From assembly GCA_003508835.1 (NCBI GenBank), contig PUFA01000203.1, positions 2,572,501 to 2,636,500 on the forward strand: 64,000 nt of DNA, given 5' to 3'. The stretch comes from Eonycteris spelaea. Lineage: Eukaryota > Chordata > Mammalia > Chiroptera > Pteropodidae. Shown here piece by piece: positions 12,116-24,506 of this stretch (positions within the stretch are counted from its first letter, which is position 1; each line of letters opens with the position of its first letter). The position numbers and the translations under genes were made by a program. Under the pieces are notes generated by a model, which saw only the letters and a program-made list of their open reading frames with translations, did not search any database and had not been told where the DNA came from.

Positions 12116-12656
12116 ATGGAGGACTGCTACACTGAGCTGGAGAAGGCGGTCGTGGTGCTGGTGGAGAACTTCTACAAGTACGTGTCTAAGCACAGCCTGG
12201 TCAAGAACAAGATCAGCAAGAGCAGCTTCCGGAAGATGCTGCAGAGGGAGCTCAACCACATGCTGACGGTAAGGCCGTCCCGGCCCCCCGACGCCCGCGT
12301 CCCCTGAGGGGTCCTGCCGCATGGCAGCCTCTGGCTCCCCAAAACCACGGTCCCCACCCCGCCCAGGCCTCTGCCCTCTCTCCCAGGCAGCAGGGGGTCT
12401 GCCCCCCCCTCCGCCCCCCCCCGGTTCCCAGCCCCAATGCGGGGGTCTGCCTGGGGCTCTGCCGCGCTCAGCGCTGCGCACCCCGGTCCCTCCCCAGGAC
12501 ACGGGGAACCGGAAGGCTGCTGACAAGCTCATCCAGAACCTGGACGCCAACCACGACGGCCGCATCAGCTTCGACGAGTACTGGACCTTGATAGGCGGCA
12601 TCACCAGCCCCATCGCCAACCTCATCCGCCAGCAGGAGCAGCAGAGCGGCTGCTAG
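12116..12656 (+). CDS. S100A16: S100A16
   Basis: Two coding exons, 12116-12268 and 12498-12656, encode 103 residues, the same length as human S100A16. The product is a widely expressed homodimeric S100 linked to adipogenesis and calcium signalling. Exon 2 opens after cgccgcag (AG at 12089-12090), and the start context is gacATGG. The junction (ACG, then GAC) is phase 0 with a gtaagg donor. Residues 1-51, MEDCYTELEK... to ...ELNHMLT, contain the atypical first EF-hand (KHSLVKNKISKSSFRK), which lacks the usual acidic ligands. The second loop, DANHDGRISFDE, is fully canonical and is followed by YWTLIGGIT. The tail ends QQSGC, where human ends in serines as I recall; the terminal cysteine is a small difference. 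A likely poly(A) signal is ATTAAA at 13246. Confidence 0.97.
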
Positions 12657-13245
12657 AGCACCGCGCCCCCTGCCGGCCCCTCGCGGCGCGGCACCCACGC
12701 CCGGCCCCGCGTGCTGCTCCCGCGCGCCCTCCTCAGCCTCCCGTCCGTCCCGGCCCGGCCCGGTCCCCCGCTTCTCCCTCCAGACCTTCCGCTGACCTTT
12801 GCCGAGCAGGGGAGGGTGCGATGTCACTTCAGAGTGTCTCCCTGAGGGTGCCTCCCTGAGGGTCTCAGTCCCTGGAGCCAGCAGGCCCTGGGAGCCCCTT
12901 TCGTGCTGTTTTGGGGACCCAAGAGTTTCCTCAGTCCATCCCCCCTTCCGGCAGCTGATGTGCCCGCCGGATTCTGCGTCACTCCTGACCTCTGGGGTCC
13001 GCTCGCTGCCCCAGGCCTTCCTGCTCCTGGCCGCAGTAGCGCAGGCCTCCCCTGTCCCCGGGGCCCCTCTGCTGGGTGCAGGGGCCTTCCAGGACCTGCC
13101 CAGCAGCCGTCTCTGGGGCTGGGAACTGCTACGCAGGGTCAGGGTCACGCCCCCTCCCTCCTGCTCAGCCGCTGAAGCTTCAGCGTGGCAAAAAAGGCTG
13201 GATTTGGAGTTTGTTTTCCCCTGGCCCACTCCCTTTGTGATGCCC

Positions 13246-13251
13246 ATTAAA
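13246..13251 (+). other. S100A16 poly(A) signal ATTAAA
   Basis: This is the only clear poly(A)-type hexamer in the 600 bases after the S100A16 stop. It implies a 3' UTR of about 610 bases, including a 'ctccctgagggt' direct repeat near 12840. Confidence 0.55.
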
Positions 13252-13748
13252 ACCTCTCCACTCCTTGGAGCCTCTTCAAGCTTGGTGGTCTTTGCCCTGG
13301 GCCCCTGAGGCAAGGGGGACTCTCTGGTCCTCACTGCAGTGCAGGCGGGAGAGGGCCGTGACCCCCAGGCTTGAGCCATGACTGTGCCAAGGCCCGAATC
13401 CTCATCAACAGATAAATCTGATGCGCAGAGAGATTGATGGGATGGGAAAGTAGGGGTGCAAGGGGGAGGAGCAAGAAAGTACCACTTGCAGCTGGTAGGG
13501 GGGGCCAGGCCAGCTGCCCTGCTCCTCCCTGTTCCCTCTGTGAGAGAGCCAGGGAGGGATGTGGGGGGAGGGGGGCGAGGGGGGGAGGATGGGATGAGTG
13601 CGCCACGGGGAGGTAGGGAAATGGCAGGAAATCCAGCCTGTGTGGCTCTGCACCCTGGTTTTCAACCCAGGGCAGTGTACCCCAAGGTTTAGATTTGTCC
13701 AAAGATTCACAGACACGGATGGTTTTGCTCATAAGCATTTGCAAATTG

Positions 13749-13796
13749 CGTGTGTGCATGCGTGTGTACGTGTGTGTGTGCGCACGCGTGTGTGTA
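13749..13796. repeat. TG/CG alternating microsatellite
   Basis: Imperfect (TG)n with CG and CA steps (gtgtgcgcacgcgtgtgt), directly before an antisense L1 tail. Confidence 0.8.
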
Positions 13797-14730
13797 ACAA
13801 TTGGGGTAAAAAACCCGACACATTTACCCTCTTAACACACTCTGAGTGCACCCCAGTGTTGTTAAGGACATGCACACTGTCCAGTGGATCCCCAGAAACT
13901 TCATCTCGCCTGATGGGAAACACTTCCCGCTGAATGACAAGTCCCCACTGCCCCTCCGGTCCCTGGTCACCCTTCTGCATGGTGCTTCTGTGAGTCCGGT
14001 GGCTTTAGCTACTTCATGGAAGTGGAATCGTGCAGGATTTGTCCTTCTGTGACAGGCCCTATTTCACTTAGGGTAATCTCGAGGTTCATCCACGTAGTCA
14101 CACATGACAGAATTTCCTTCTCTTTAAAGGCCAAGGAATATTCCACAAATGTACTGCGTTTCCTTTATCCACTCATCCATCAGACACGGGAATGTGACTC
14201 TCTCTTACAGATTCTGTTTTCAGTTCTTTTGGACACATACCCAGAAATGGAATTGCTGGGTCATATGGAGTTATATTTTTACATTTTTGAGGAACTTTCA
14301 TACTGTTTTCTATAGTGGCTGGCGACATCATTTTCCATTTTTACGCACAGCGCACAAGGGTTCCAGTTTCTCCACGTTCTTGCCAACACTTGTTATTTCT
14401 CTTTTTTGATAGCGGCCATCCTAATGGGTGTGAGATGGTATCTCATGGCCATTTTGATGAGCATTTTCCTGGTGATTAGTGATGTTGCGCATCTTCTCAT
14501 GCTTGTTGACCATTCGTGCTTCTGCTCTGTAGAAATGTCTAACTCCTTTGACCATTCTTTTAAACTGGGTTATTATTATTGAGTTGTAGGGGGTAGTTGT
14601 CTATTCCAGATATTACGCCTTTATCTGATACATGGCTTGCAAAGATTTTCTCCCATGCCATAGGTTGCCATTTCACTCTGCTGATTGTGGGGGCAGAAGT
14701 TTCTCTTGAGCATACGGGGCTGTGTGCCTC
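13797..14730 (-). mobile_element. L1M-type LINE, 3' UTR and ORF2 end, antisense
   Basis: The plus strand carries the reverse complement of an L1M 3' end. Diagnostic phrases in order are 'ttcacttagggtaat', 'acccagaaatggaattgctg', 'gaggaactttcatactgttt', 'tgggtgtgagatggtatctc' and 'gattagtgatgttg', then the 'ttctcccatgccataggttg' motif. It is 5'-truncated and carries no intact frame. Confidence 0.88.
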
Positions 14731-14793
14731 TAGCTCAAAACAATACACATACCACAGAGGTACATCTTGGGGTGACTCGTTCCAAACCCCACA
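14731..14793 (-). repeat. LTR 5'-end fragment, inverted
   Basis: The reverse complement of 14731-14790 matches 15291-15350 at 56 of 60 positions (my count). It therefore represents the first 60 or so bases of the LTR described at 15287, in the opposite orientation. Confidence 0.8.
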
Positions 14794-14794
14794 C

Positions 14795-15286
14795 CATCAT
14801 GATAATATCGTACAGAGTATTTTCACACCTCTAGAAACCCGCTTCATACTTTTTAAAATGTAGGTGTTTACTGCTATTAATTTTCCTCATAGTACTGCTT
14901 TTGCTGCATCTCCTAAGTTTTGGTATGCTGTGTTTTCATTTTTCATTTGCTCAAGGTGTTTTTAATTCCTTTGTGATTTTTTCTTTGATCCATCGCTGTA
15001 TTGTTTGATTTCTACATATTTGTGAATTTTTCTGTTTTCTTACTGCTATTAATTTCTAGTTTCATTCCATTGTGATTGGAAAAGATACTTGTTGTGATTC
15101 CAATCTGCTTAAATTTATTAAGACTTGTTCGGTCCCCTGTCCCAGAGGACGAGCCTCCTGCACCTGAGAGGAATGTGTTTTCTGCTGGTGTTGGGTGGGG
15201 AGCTTCGTATGTATCCGTTAGGTCCGTTGGCGTGTAGGGTTATCCTACCCCTCTGTTTCTTTATCAGTTCTGTCTGGTTGTTCTAT
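14795..15286 (-). mobile_element. L1 ORF2 internal fragment, antisense
   Basis: This matches an ORF2 reverse-transcriptase section in antisense: 'ttgctgcatctcctaagttt', 'cattccattgtgattggaaa', 'tttctgctggtgttgggtgg' and 'tctgtctggttgttctattg'. It is a more 5' part of an L1 than the fragment at 13797-14730 and could be the rest of the same or a related insertion. Confidence 0.82.
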
Positions 15287-15772
15287 TGTGGGGGTTCAGA
15301 ATGAGTCACCCCAAGATGTACCTCTGTGGTATGCGTATTGTTTTGAGCTAAAGGCAACTTTAGCCATGGGCTAAGAGAAACTTCTGTCCCTCCCTTAACC
15401 ACATGGAAGAACTTGAATTAAGGGCCTTACCCGTAATAAGAGATTATCAGAGAAAACCTCTTCTGGCCTATTTACGGGGCAGGACAAAGTCTATTTTGTA
15501 AATGTCTGCTCTTCTCGTCACCCTGCAATGAGCCTCTGAAGCTCCCAAGGCATCTTGCCTCATCCCCAGCTCAGAATGTATTATACAGCATTTTTCCCCT
15601 TTCTGTCTCTGAACCTTTTATACATGTGGGGTCTCTGGCTCTCCCGGTTTGCAGGTTTCGCGCATACATATCATCGTATTTGTTTATCTTGCTAACCTGC
15701 CTCATGCCTACTTGGTTATTAGCCCAACCGAAAGAACCTTGAGGTTAGAGGGAAGTTTCATCCCCTCCCACA
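15287..15772 (+). mobile_element. Solo LTR-like element (endogenous retrovirus type)
   Basis: About 486 bases bounded by TGTGGGGG at the start and CCCACA at the end, which fits the TG...CA ends of an LTR. Family relatives recur at 14731 (inverted 5' end), 33766-34195 (inverted) and 35095-35316 (3' part). No internal retroviral genes are next to it. The family name is not recognised. Confidence 0.6.
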
Positions 15773-15774
15773 TA

Positions 15775-18230
15775 TTTATATTATTTATATTTCGATGAAT
15801 CATAGAGGACAGCAGACCATAGTGATGTTTAGATTTCATCACACACATATTTAAAAGTCTGAATGGTTTAATTTTAAAGTGTCACAGTATCTGAAGCATT
15901 TCAGAAACTATACCCTTCACAATGATTTAGACTCATGAGAAAAAAAAACAATCTTAGCTGTCAATTTAAAACACATCCGAGGTGGCACATAGTTTTTTTG
16001 TTTTTTTTTTTTCGAAATTCCTTTAGGGAGCACAGAAGCAAACCCCACGAGGATAGCATCAGGTCCCCGGGGTGTCGGGAGGGGCTGCGGGGAAGCTTGG
16101 GAGGGGTGAAATGGAAGCAGGAGAGGGGCGAAGGCCGGGCGAGGAACAGGGACCGAGAGCCGCGTGGAGGCTGGGGCGGGACGGCGGCCAGGTGCCGAGG
16201 CTTCGCTGTGGCGGAGCGGGCGGCTACCCGAAGCCAAGGTGCGAGGGCTGCGGCGAGAAGTCCCGGGGCGTCTCCCTCCTGTCTCCTCCCTTCCGATGGC
16301 CAGCTCCTCATTTTCCGGTCCTCCACACTGAGCCTCTTACAATGGGGGACAGGGGGGCATGGTGGGGCACCACCCTAGCCCTGGTCCTCGAGACCTCCCT
16401 GTTCCTGCTTCCTTGAGACGAGGCGCCATGCCCCCTGCGCTGCCAGGCAGCGTCTGGAGCCCAGCCCTCTGTCCCCCGTCCCCCGCCCCCCAGCGCTTCA
16501 GCACAGCTGGCCGGAAACCAGAGGGCGGGTAACCCGGTTGGAGGCCTGCTTCCAGGAGGTGCGAGCACAAGCCTGGGATCTGGGGAGGACTCCGAGCTCC
16601 AGCGGGGTCAGAGAAACTTGACGTTGGTCAGGGCTTGGGCTTCAGGGCCTAGAGCCAAGAGGCCCCAGAGGGACAGACACTGCCCCTGCGGTCAGGAAGG
16701 TCAGCCTGAGGCCTCCCCAGGGACGGCGGGGCCAGCAGAGGACAAGCCTTCCTCCCTCACCCGCAGGGGCTGAGCGGGCACGGGGGCCGCTCTCACAGTG
16801 CCGCTGAAAAGGGTCCCTCTGCCGGGGGCCTCACACTGGCCGGGCCCAGTACCTAAATCATGTGGGATCGGTTGTGCCTGTCAAACCCATCTGTAGCCAG
16901 ACTGTCAGTCTGTAGGGTGAGGGCCTGGCTTTTTTGTCACATTAGAGTAAGGAACCTAAAACCACCTGTGTCAGCTTTTGTACTTCCTGTACATTTGTTT
17001 TTTCTTAGTAATTAGATACCCAGTAAGTTAGGATTCCTGGTAGTTTAGATTCCTAGTAATTACTTTTGGAAAACTAAACAATCCTTTCTGCTTGTCCAGT
17101 GTTAAAAGTTTTTAAAAAGCATTCTCTCAACCAAGTCTCCTTCGGTCCTCCTGGCAGCCCCATGAGATGGGGGTCTTGGTTTCACATTTCACAGATGAGG
17201 ATGGCGAGGCCCTGAGGGGCAATGGGCCGGCCAAGCACACATTGCTGGTGACCCGCCACTCAGACCCCATCTTTCCCTGACTCTGTGTGGACCGCCCAAA
17301 GGCCAGAGGCTCCTGTCCGTGTCTCAGCCCCAACAGCTGTGGAGGGTCAAGTACAGGGGAGAAAAGAAAAAACCGAATCGCTCCCCCACCGCCCAGAAGC
17401 AAGCGGCGTCATTTGATGAACACCATCTGGTTCTCTCTGGGTCGGTACACACTCCGGGAAGACTGAGACAGACTTACCGGAAAGCAGTTACAAAAACACA
17501 GCAACAAGACGTGTTCTCTGTGCTAAACAGTTCTCTTTCAGTTTTACGCGAAGATAACAAAAGGGGAAACTATCACCGAGAAAACAGACAAGTTCCCGAA
17601 CTTCAGGTCAATTTTTGTCATCATGAGAAATGGTAAACTAAAGAGCCTAGAGGTAGACAACAGCTCCTCACATGTCTTCATTTTAGGCAGACTCTTGGGA
17701 GTCTGCCCACAGGCTGCAGAAAATATAGTGCATCTACACTTAACTCCCATTTCCCCGTCTCCATCTACCCGATTCGTGACAGTTATAGTAACGTTAAAAT
17801 GTCGACGCGCGGTGTTTGCATTCCCTTCTAGAACTGCGATTTTCAGTGCGAGTTTAGTCTCGGCTCTCTGAGTCCAGGGCTCACAGACCGACCGGCTGTC
17901 CCCGCTCTCTGTTCCCGCCCCCTTTGTTGGATTCGTCATTGTCACTCGGTCGGTTGGCTTTCAAAGGGCTCTTGGCTTAGGGGTTCCCTGAGTTCTTTCA
18001 GCTTGACACCGTTGCTGCTGGCAGGGCATACGGCTCTCTGCTCTTGCATTCCTTCTCGCTGACTCCCGTGGACATGCTGCCACTGCCGGTTGCCATTCTG
18101 AGCGCCCTGGGAAAAAGCTCAGAGAAGTGGGGTTTTCTACCTCACACGTGGCTGGCGTGCTCTCCCTGGGTGCTCGCTCTCTGTTTTTGTTTTCGTTTTT
18201 TCTTTTTCGTTTCCTACTCTTTTAATGATG
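15775..18230. other. Gene-free stretch upstream of the AT-rich block
   Basis: This holds a GC-rich segment at about 16020-16830, an antisense MIR at 17110-17270, and otherwise undistinguished sequence. The open frames have no recognisable domain. Confidence 0.5.
17110..17270 (-). repeat. MIR SINE, antisense
   Basis: Shows 'ggcagccccatgagatgggg', 'tcacatttcacagatgagga' and 'gaggccctgaggggcaatgg', the antisense MIR core and tRNA-related side. Confidence 0.65.
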
Positions 18231-21200
18231 AAATAGTTCAAGTGCGTCGCACTATTCAACTCTGTTGAATTTGAACACTTTTAAAATATTTGCGTTTGAT
18301 GACCTAAAACAAATATAACTTCCCGGCCTAGTTAAAGGCCTCGTGTACAATCGTGTATTGTCCTGGCCCTCTCCATGGCCACAGTCTCCATCCTGAATTA
18401 TGTGTCTAAGACTCCTTTGGTTAAAAAAATAATAATTTTGATCACATATGCACATATTCCTAAGTAATGTATTATTTAGTATTGCATGATTTTGCTCTTT
18501 ACATAAATGATATCATACGGCATAGATACTTCAACTACTTCCTCTCTTGTTTAAAATAAGAGATTTACCCATACTGTTAGTTTATTCGATTTTCATGACT
18601 GTACCGTATTTCATTGCTTGAATTCGCTCTGTTAATGTGGTGACTCATGTTCATGTATTTTCTAATATAAAAACCATCCCTACACTCATTGCATAAACCC
18701 AATTTAGTCATGATGCGTTTTTTTTTATATTTACCCTTTCTCTTCATAGTAAAGATCTGCTCTCTAATTATTTAAACATTTTGTGATGGAGAGCTAGCTA
18801 TATGTCTCTTTTTCTTTCTTTTTTTCCTATTTATTTATTTATTTGAAGAAAAGATTTAAATTTTTAAAAATATTTTTTAAAGTATAACACTAGATTCCAT
18901 TTGCTAATCGTTTATTTAGGATTTTGCGCCTATCATCTAATTGAGATTGGCTTCCAATTTTTCTTTCTGATATGGTGCATTTCTGGTGTTAGTATTGTGA
19001 AAACTAATTTACGTGGAGCAGCTTTGAAATGGAGTTGGAGCCGCAGTCCCAGAGGGACCCCTGTCACACCTTTGGAATGTTATAACTGGGCAAAGGAACC
19101 TTTGGACCGGGCCTAAAGCAGCATTGTATTCCAAATAAATGTTTGCTAAGATAACAGGGAAGCAGACTTTATGACATGCTTTAGAATTAGTATCACTGTG
19201 TTAGCTTATCTGCACCTATACAAATTTCCTCCTTCTATTCATGTGATTGATTATTCCCCTTCCCTTTCTCATAAATACTCCCTGCCTTTACCTCCTAACA
19301 GAAACTCTTTGAGTTTCTGCTGGAATCAGCACTTGTTGAATAGCTATTCTTTTCCATCTCAGATAAATTGCTTCTCACTTCGGCTTTTTTTTTTAGGTTA
19401 ATAGTATCTACCCGTGATTTACTTAGTACACAGATTTGTTACACTGTTTTTGCAACAGATACCAAAATAGCAGTGGCTTGAATGAAGAAGTTTATTTCTT
19501 TGTTGTATACTATCTGGAAGTGGGTAGCTTAGGGCTGTTTTGGTGGGTGGTTCTGCTCAGTTGTCCCTCTTTTGTTTGGTCCAAATGTCTCATCCTTTTC
19601 TAAGCAGCGAGGCGAAGAAGTGGCCTATTCTCTACCATTAAGGGTATGAATCAGAAGTTGCATACATCATTTCTGTCTACTTGTTTGGTCGGATCTTAGT
19701 TACGTGGCTACACCTAGCTACAAGAAAGGCTGAGGAGTATGGCCTTTATTTGAACTTAAAAGTAAGGATTCTTTTGCTATGAGAGACAAGGGGACAATAG
19801 GTGATGGGGCAACTAGCAGATTTTACTACAAATGTTATTCATACCTGCCACAAAAAGTAAATTGGGCAGTATTTTCTCTTTTTCTATTTTCTGGACGTAT
19901 AAGTGTAAGATTTTTCCCCATTGGTTTGGTGTATTTGTCCATAAAAACCATTTGGGTCTGTTTTATTTTTAATTTTCATTTTTTTTGTGCCTGTATAGAT
20001 TTATACTACTGATCAGTTTCTTTAATGATTATGGGTCTTTAGATTTTCTCTCCCTTCATTAATATTGGTAAGCTATATTTTTTTTTCCTGCAAAACCGCC
20101 TATTTTATGTAATTTTTCAAATTTCAATCTTAGTTTTATCTGGGGAATGGAATCTGGGGAATCTGGTGTAAAGGTGTTGGCCTTCACAGTTATTTTGCTT
20201 TGCCCAAGGGCCCCAAGGCTATAACCAATTTAGTACCGTTTTTATGTTAATTTCTGGTTTTGAGATTTTTCTGAACCCTGCCAATCAGGTAAACTAAATT
20301 CTCAAACCTACAGGAAGGCAGGCCATGGTTAAAATTGCTCTAGGAAAATGGTTTTTTCCTATCCAGAGCCCAGGCCAAAGTATACAAAACTTCCTTGCAA
20401 TCTCATTTTGCTGGGGGGAGATTTTTCTTTCAGGCCTTTGAGGAACTTTGCTTTCCAGTTCCCAGCTCCTTGCAGATCTAAAGCCTCACCTCTTCTCCGC
20501 TGGTCCTTAAGAACTGAAGGCCCTTGTTTCCTAGGGCTGGAGACCACCCCTCCCCAGGGACAGCATTTACTGATGATGCTCACTTGGTTTTTACTTCCTC
20601 CTCTGCTTTAAGGAAATCCGAGGATTCCTTGTATTTTCTCTTGCGCTTAGCTATGAACCCAAAACAGTAGACTATCATATTTTTACCAGATGGAAATAGA
20701 AATCTCATTTTTTCCCCCTTAATCCGGTAACTTCATCGGAATGTGTCTTGGTGTGGATAATTCTGGGTCATGTTTTTCCCCGTGGAATATGGTGTACCCA
20801 TCAAGGTCTCTGGTGAGTCAGGTATTTACTTCAGATGATTTTATCCTATTTGCTTTGTTCTCTTCTTCGGGAATTACAGTTATTTGTTGCTTAGATTCCC
20901 CCACATTTCTTATCCTTTCCACAATGATATTTTCATTGTTGTGCTTTTTCATTTCGTTTTTACGATTTTCTTAAACCCGTTCCTTCTGTTCCCGATTTTG
21001 TTTCCCATTGTGTTCATTCTATTTTAAAGTATGACCTGCATCTATGTAATGTTTGACTTTTGAAAAAATTGCTTTTCTGAAGTCTTCTAATTCTCTCTTC
21101 TTCACCTTCTTTTGCTGTACAGTCTTTTATTTGAATCTTTGTATCTTTTTAAAAATTATTTTAAAAACAGGTCACTTCAATGAATTCGTGCACTCGGGGG

Positions 21201-21700
21201 CTCCTGGAGGTGTGTGGAGGGGTGGATCTCCTCCCAGTTGCTGGTGCTCGGGAAGCAGGATTGCATCACAGCTAAACGCGGCGGTGTGCAGTCTTACATC
21301 TTCTGCTTCCTCTCCTGCCTCACCCCTGTGCACCCTCAACTAGGAGCCATAGCACAAGGCAATATGAATGTCACGTCAGCATGATTTCTTCCTGCTCCCC
21401 CCTCCCTGCTGTGAGGTCTCTTCTTAGCTTGTTTGCAGCCTCAAATATCATTGCTGCAAATCAAGGAAATGTTGGATACTCCTTTTGGGAGTGTCCTACC
21501 CAAAGGTCCAGGTGGCATGCCCTTGCTTTCCTGGGATGCCCTGGCTCGGATCCACGCATAACCATAGTCGGCAACGGATCTCCATGATTTGTGACCTGGA
21601 ATCATACCAGTTTCATTAAACTATCCCCCCGCCCTCTGCCATGTTTTATTTGGTTGGTTATTCTCGGTGAGGTTCCAAAGTGGAGAAATAAAAGAGTGTG
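18230..21700. repeat. AT-rich block of old interspersed repeats
   Basis: Composition drops sharply to AT-rich, with L1-like antisense wording (for example around 18460-18700 and 18900-18990) and another interspersed-repeat-like unit at about 19440-19760 whose family I cannot name. No gene is visible. Boundaries and family assignments are approximate. Confidence 0.45.
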
Positions 21701-21744
21701 TCTATTCTACCATCTTTGAGCGTTCCTTAGAGTCATGTTTCAGA

Positions 21745-22265
21745 TTAGATGTTTGTCATTCCATTCCTTAAAATCCTCCAACGGCTTCCTGCTGTCCCGA
21801 GAATGAAGCCCAGACCCCTTCCACTGGCTCACAAGCCTCCGCCTGATCCGACCCCGCCCCGACGTCTCTCTTCTGTTTCTTTCCTCTCCTGCCATTCTGC
21901 CCTCTGCCATCCTGGCTCCGCCCACACTGCTCGGCTGCTTCTTTCACTCCCCAGCCCCCTTCCCCTCTTGAAGCTGCTGCCCGGAGCACCCGCGTCCACT
22001 CCCTGTGTGGGCAACTTCTTTTCCTTCAGGGTCAGACGGCAGGCCTCCTCCTTGGCAAGTCCTTTCCCGAGCATCCCGCCCTGGCACTGACTCCCAGTTT
22101 CCACAAATGGCGCTCGCTACAGCTTGTCATTAGACACTGATTTTCTGTCTTCCACACATGATTACCTGCTCCACCGGGCAGAGACGGCACCTGTTTCGTT
22201 CACCAACGTATCCCCAGGACCTAGTGCAAGGTCAATGCCTAATAAACATTCATTGGGTATGGGAG
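21745..22265 (+). mobile_element. L2 LINE 3' end, sense
   Basis: The full L2 3' region can be followed: 'aaaatcctccaacggcttcc', 'agaatgaagcccagacccct', 'cctgccattctgccctctgc', 'tccccaggacctagtgcaag' and 'tgcctaataaacattcattg'. It is diverged and has no intact frame. Confidence 0.85.
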
Positions 22266-23024
22266 AGGAGGATGAGTCGGAGAGGCGTATCCCTGAGAGC
22301 CACACTGTAGAGTGTGAATGATGAGGTGGTCAGCAGAGAATGAAAGAAATGAACAGACTCTTCTCCATTTTAAGGTTTCCTTTCTTATATTTTTTCTTAG
22401 TTGGTTAACCTCTGACATTAGCAGATGACAACATGAGGCCTCAAAGGACAAATAAATATTAGCAGGGCAACCAGGAGCCTGGTTGGCTTCTGGGTGTGTG
22501 TGTGTGTGGGGGGGAGTTGACCGTGGTTCACGCTGCTGGCGTGGCAGACGGCCTCATCTTCCCAGGCTCGTCGGTTCTGACGGCGGGTCGTGGTTTCTTC
22601 CTCTACTGCTGCGGGAGTAACATCGCCTAGCGAGTGCTCACGCTGTGCTTGCGGAGCGTGATCTCGCGGGATGCGTGATGTGGGCGATGGCATCCTCAGG
22701 TCACAGGGCAGGAAGCTGATGCTTAGCGGGGATTAAGGAAGGCGTGTAAGGTCACGTGGCCAGTGCAGTGACGCTGGTAACTCGCTTCCTTCTTTTGGCG
22801 AGAGACCCCCTGACCGTAGGGCTGCGCTGTGACCCACACTGGCCAATCCCGGAGACAGGGATCGGGCCACGGCCGAACACACGAACCGGGCAGGGCCGTG
22901 AGACTCCTCTTGGGAACTACGGGCACTGGGTTTACAAAGCTGGGACAGACTGTGACCATGTTCTCATTACACAGAGAGGTCGTGGGACTGTGCAGGTGAG
23001 ACCAGCATGAAAGAGACAAACGGT

Positions 23025-23150
23025 GATGAGAGAAGGATGGATGGATTGGTGGATGGATGGATGGATGGATGGGAGGATGAGTGGGAAGATGGAAGGATGG
23101 ATAGATGGATAGATAGATGAATAGATAGATGGATGGAAGGATGGATGGTG
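23025..23150. repeat. (GGAT/GATA)n tetranucleotide microsatellite
   Basis: Tandem ggat units with interspersed gata, gaag and gatt variants run across about 125 bases. Confidence 0.92.
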
Positions 23151-24385
23151 TCGATCCCCTTATCCCCAAGGCTGTGGTTCATTGATCCTGCACATTATCA
23201 AAGGAACTTCCAGTTGTGTGACTCAACGCATCACCTTTGACCTCAGTGGGCTTGCGCTGAACTTCTGTGTCTACGAGCTGAAAGGTGCTGATATATACAA
23301 CTAAAACACAGAGGAGTCAAGATTCAAATTCGGAACCCGACATCCTAACTCCTCTGCTGTGACTGTTTCCTGGTATGACGCCCCGATCTCTTAAAAGCCC
23401 TTCCTCTTGAGCAATGCCCTATAGTCTTTAAAATCCCTGCCCTCTCGAGTCACCCTTCCTCTCCAAAGCAGCCAGCAGTCTCTTTCGGAGATTTGCCAAG
23501 GCCCCTGGGTTTGTCAGGACACATCCGAACGGCTCTCTCACGCTGGGTGTTGCTGGGAAGACTGTGAATCACTCCGTCTTACGCTGCTTCCTGTTAGCAC
23601 CCGTTTACCAAGCCACGTTTTCCATCCTCGGCCCTCTCTTCTGACAAAGGGCAGCTCCAGACCCACGTCTGCCTGACGCCCAGGCCTTGTGTTTGCTGGG
23701 ACAGCAGGGGGCCCGGGGCTCTGCACGCTGGCTCTCCGTAAGGAGTTATGGGTCATGAAGGCCAGTCCCCATCCCCGAGGTCCGGCAGTGCAAGGGATGA
23801 CGGGAGAAGTGGCTGTGTCCTGGGAGCCTGCGTTTCCGAGGACACAAACGGTGGCGGTAGCACACGGAACGGTTTGTTCCTGACCGGATCCTTGCGGAAT
23901 GACCCTGTCCACCGTGGCAATGACAACAGAAGGGCCATGAAGGAGCAGGCCTGAGCATCGGGGTTTCTGGGGTGTCGCTGCCCACACCCCTGTCCTGCAG
24001 AGTTCTGAGAAAATCTCCGGATCTCAGCTGTGGACCAGAGATGTCATTTGGAGCCGAAGCCAAAAAGATCTTTATATTCCAATCTTGCTGCTTCCCAAAC
24101 TGACCCTCCCCACCTCATCACAGACAGCAGCTGCCCAACTGCACCCTGGCTCTAGGCGGGGGTGGGGTCCCCAACCCCCCACCCCCGCCCCCACAACGTG
24201 AGGGAGAGGGCAGGGCAGCCTAGAAGGGTTGGGGCCTTGTGCCTCTTCCTTTGGGGGATGGAGGGGGTGATGGACCCAGTGGCTGGCTGCTGCTTCTGAA
24301 GAGCCCTTGTTGTGGGGGTGCGGGGTGGGGGGAATGGGTGGCCATGTTCAATTGCCTGCCCAGCACTGCAAGAAAAAAACCTCTG

Positions 24386-24506
24386 GTCTATGGCCACACC
24401 ACCCTGAACACGCCCGATCCTATCTGATCTCGGAAGCTAAGCAGGGTCAGGCCCGGTTAGTACTTGGACGGGAGACCACCTAGGAAGCCCAGGTGCTGTA
24501 GGCGTA
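24386..24506 (+). pseudogene. 5S rRNA pseudogene
   Basis: This 121-base segment follows vertebrate 5S rRNA from end to end, beginning gtctatggccacaccaccct and closing with aggtgctgtaggc. The internal promoter box A (aagctaagcagggtc) is intact. Box C has several changes (ttggacgggagaccacctag), there is no T-run terminator, and an A-rich tail (aaaaaataaaaaataa) follows. Full length plus an A-rich tail fits a retrotransposed copy; one 5S locus change lies near gatcctatctg. It is unlikely to produce functional 5S rRNA. Confidence 0.9.

Noticed and set aside
12468..13379. 303-codon minus-strand frame over S100A16 exon 3
   Set aside because: Antisense of the S100A16 exon and 3' UTR in high-GC DNA; no recognisable motif.
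22723..23169. Minus-strand frame with HPSIHPSIH repeats
   Set aside because: Translation of the GGAT/GATA microsatellite.
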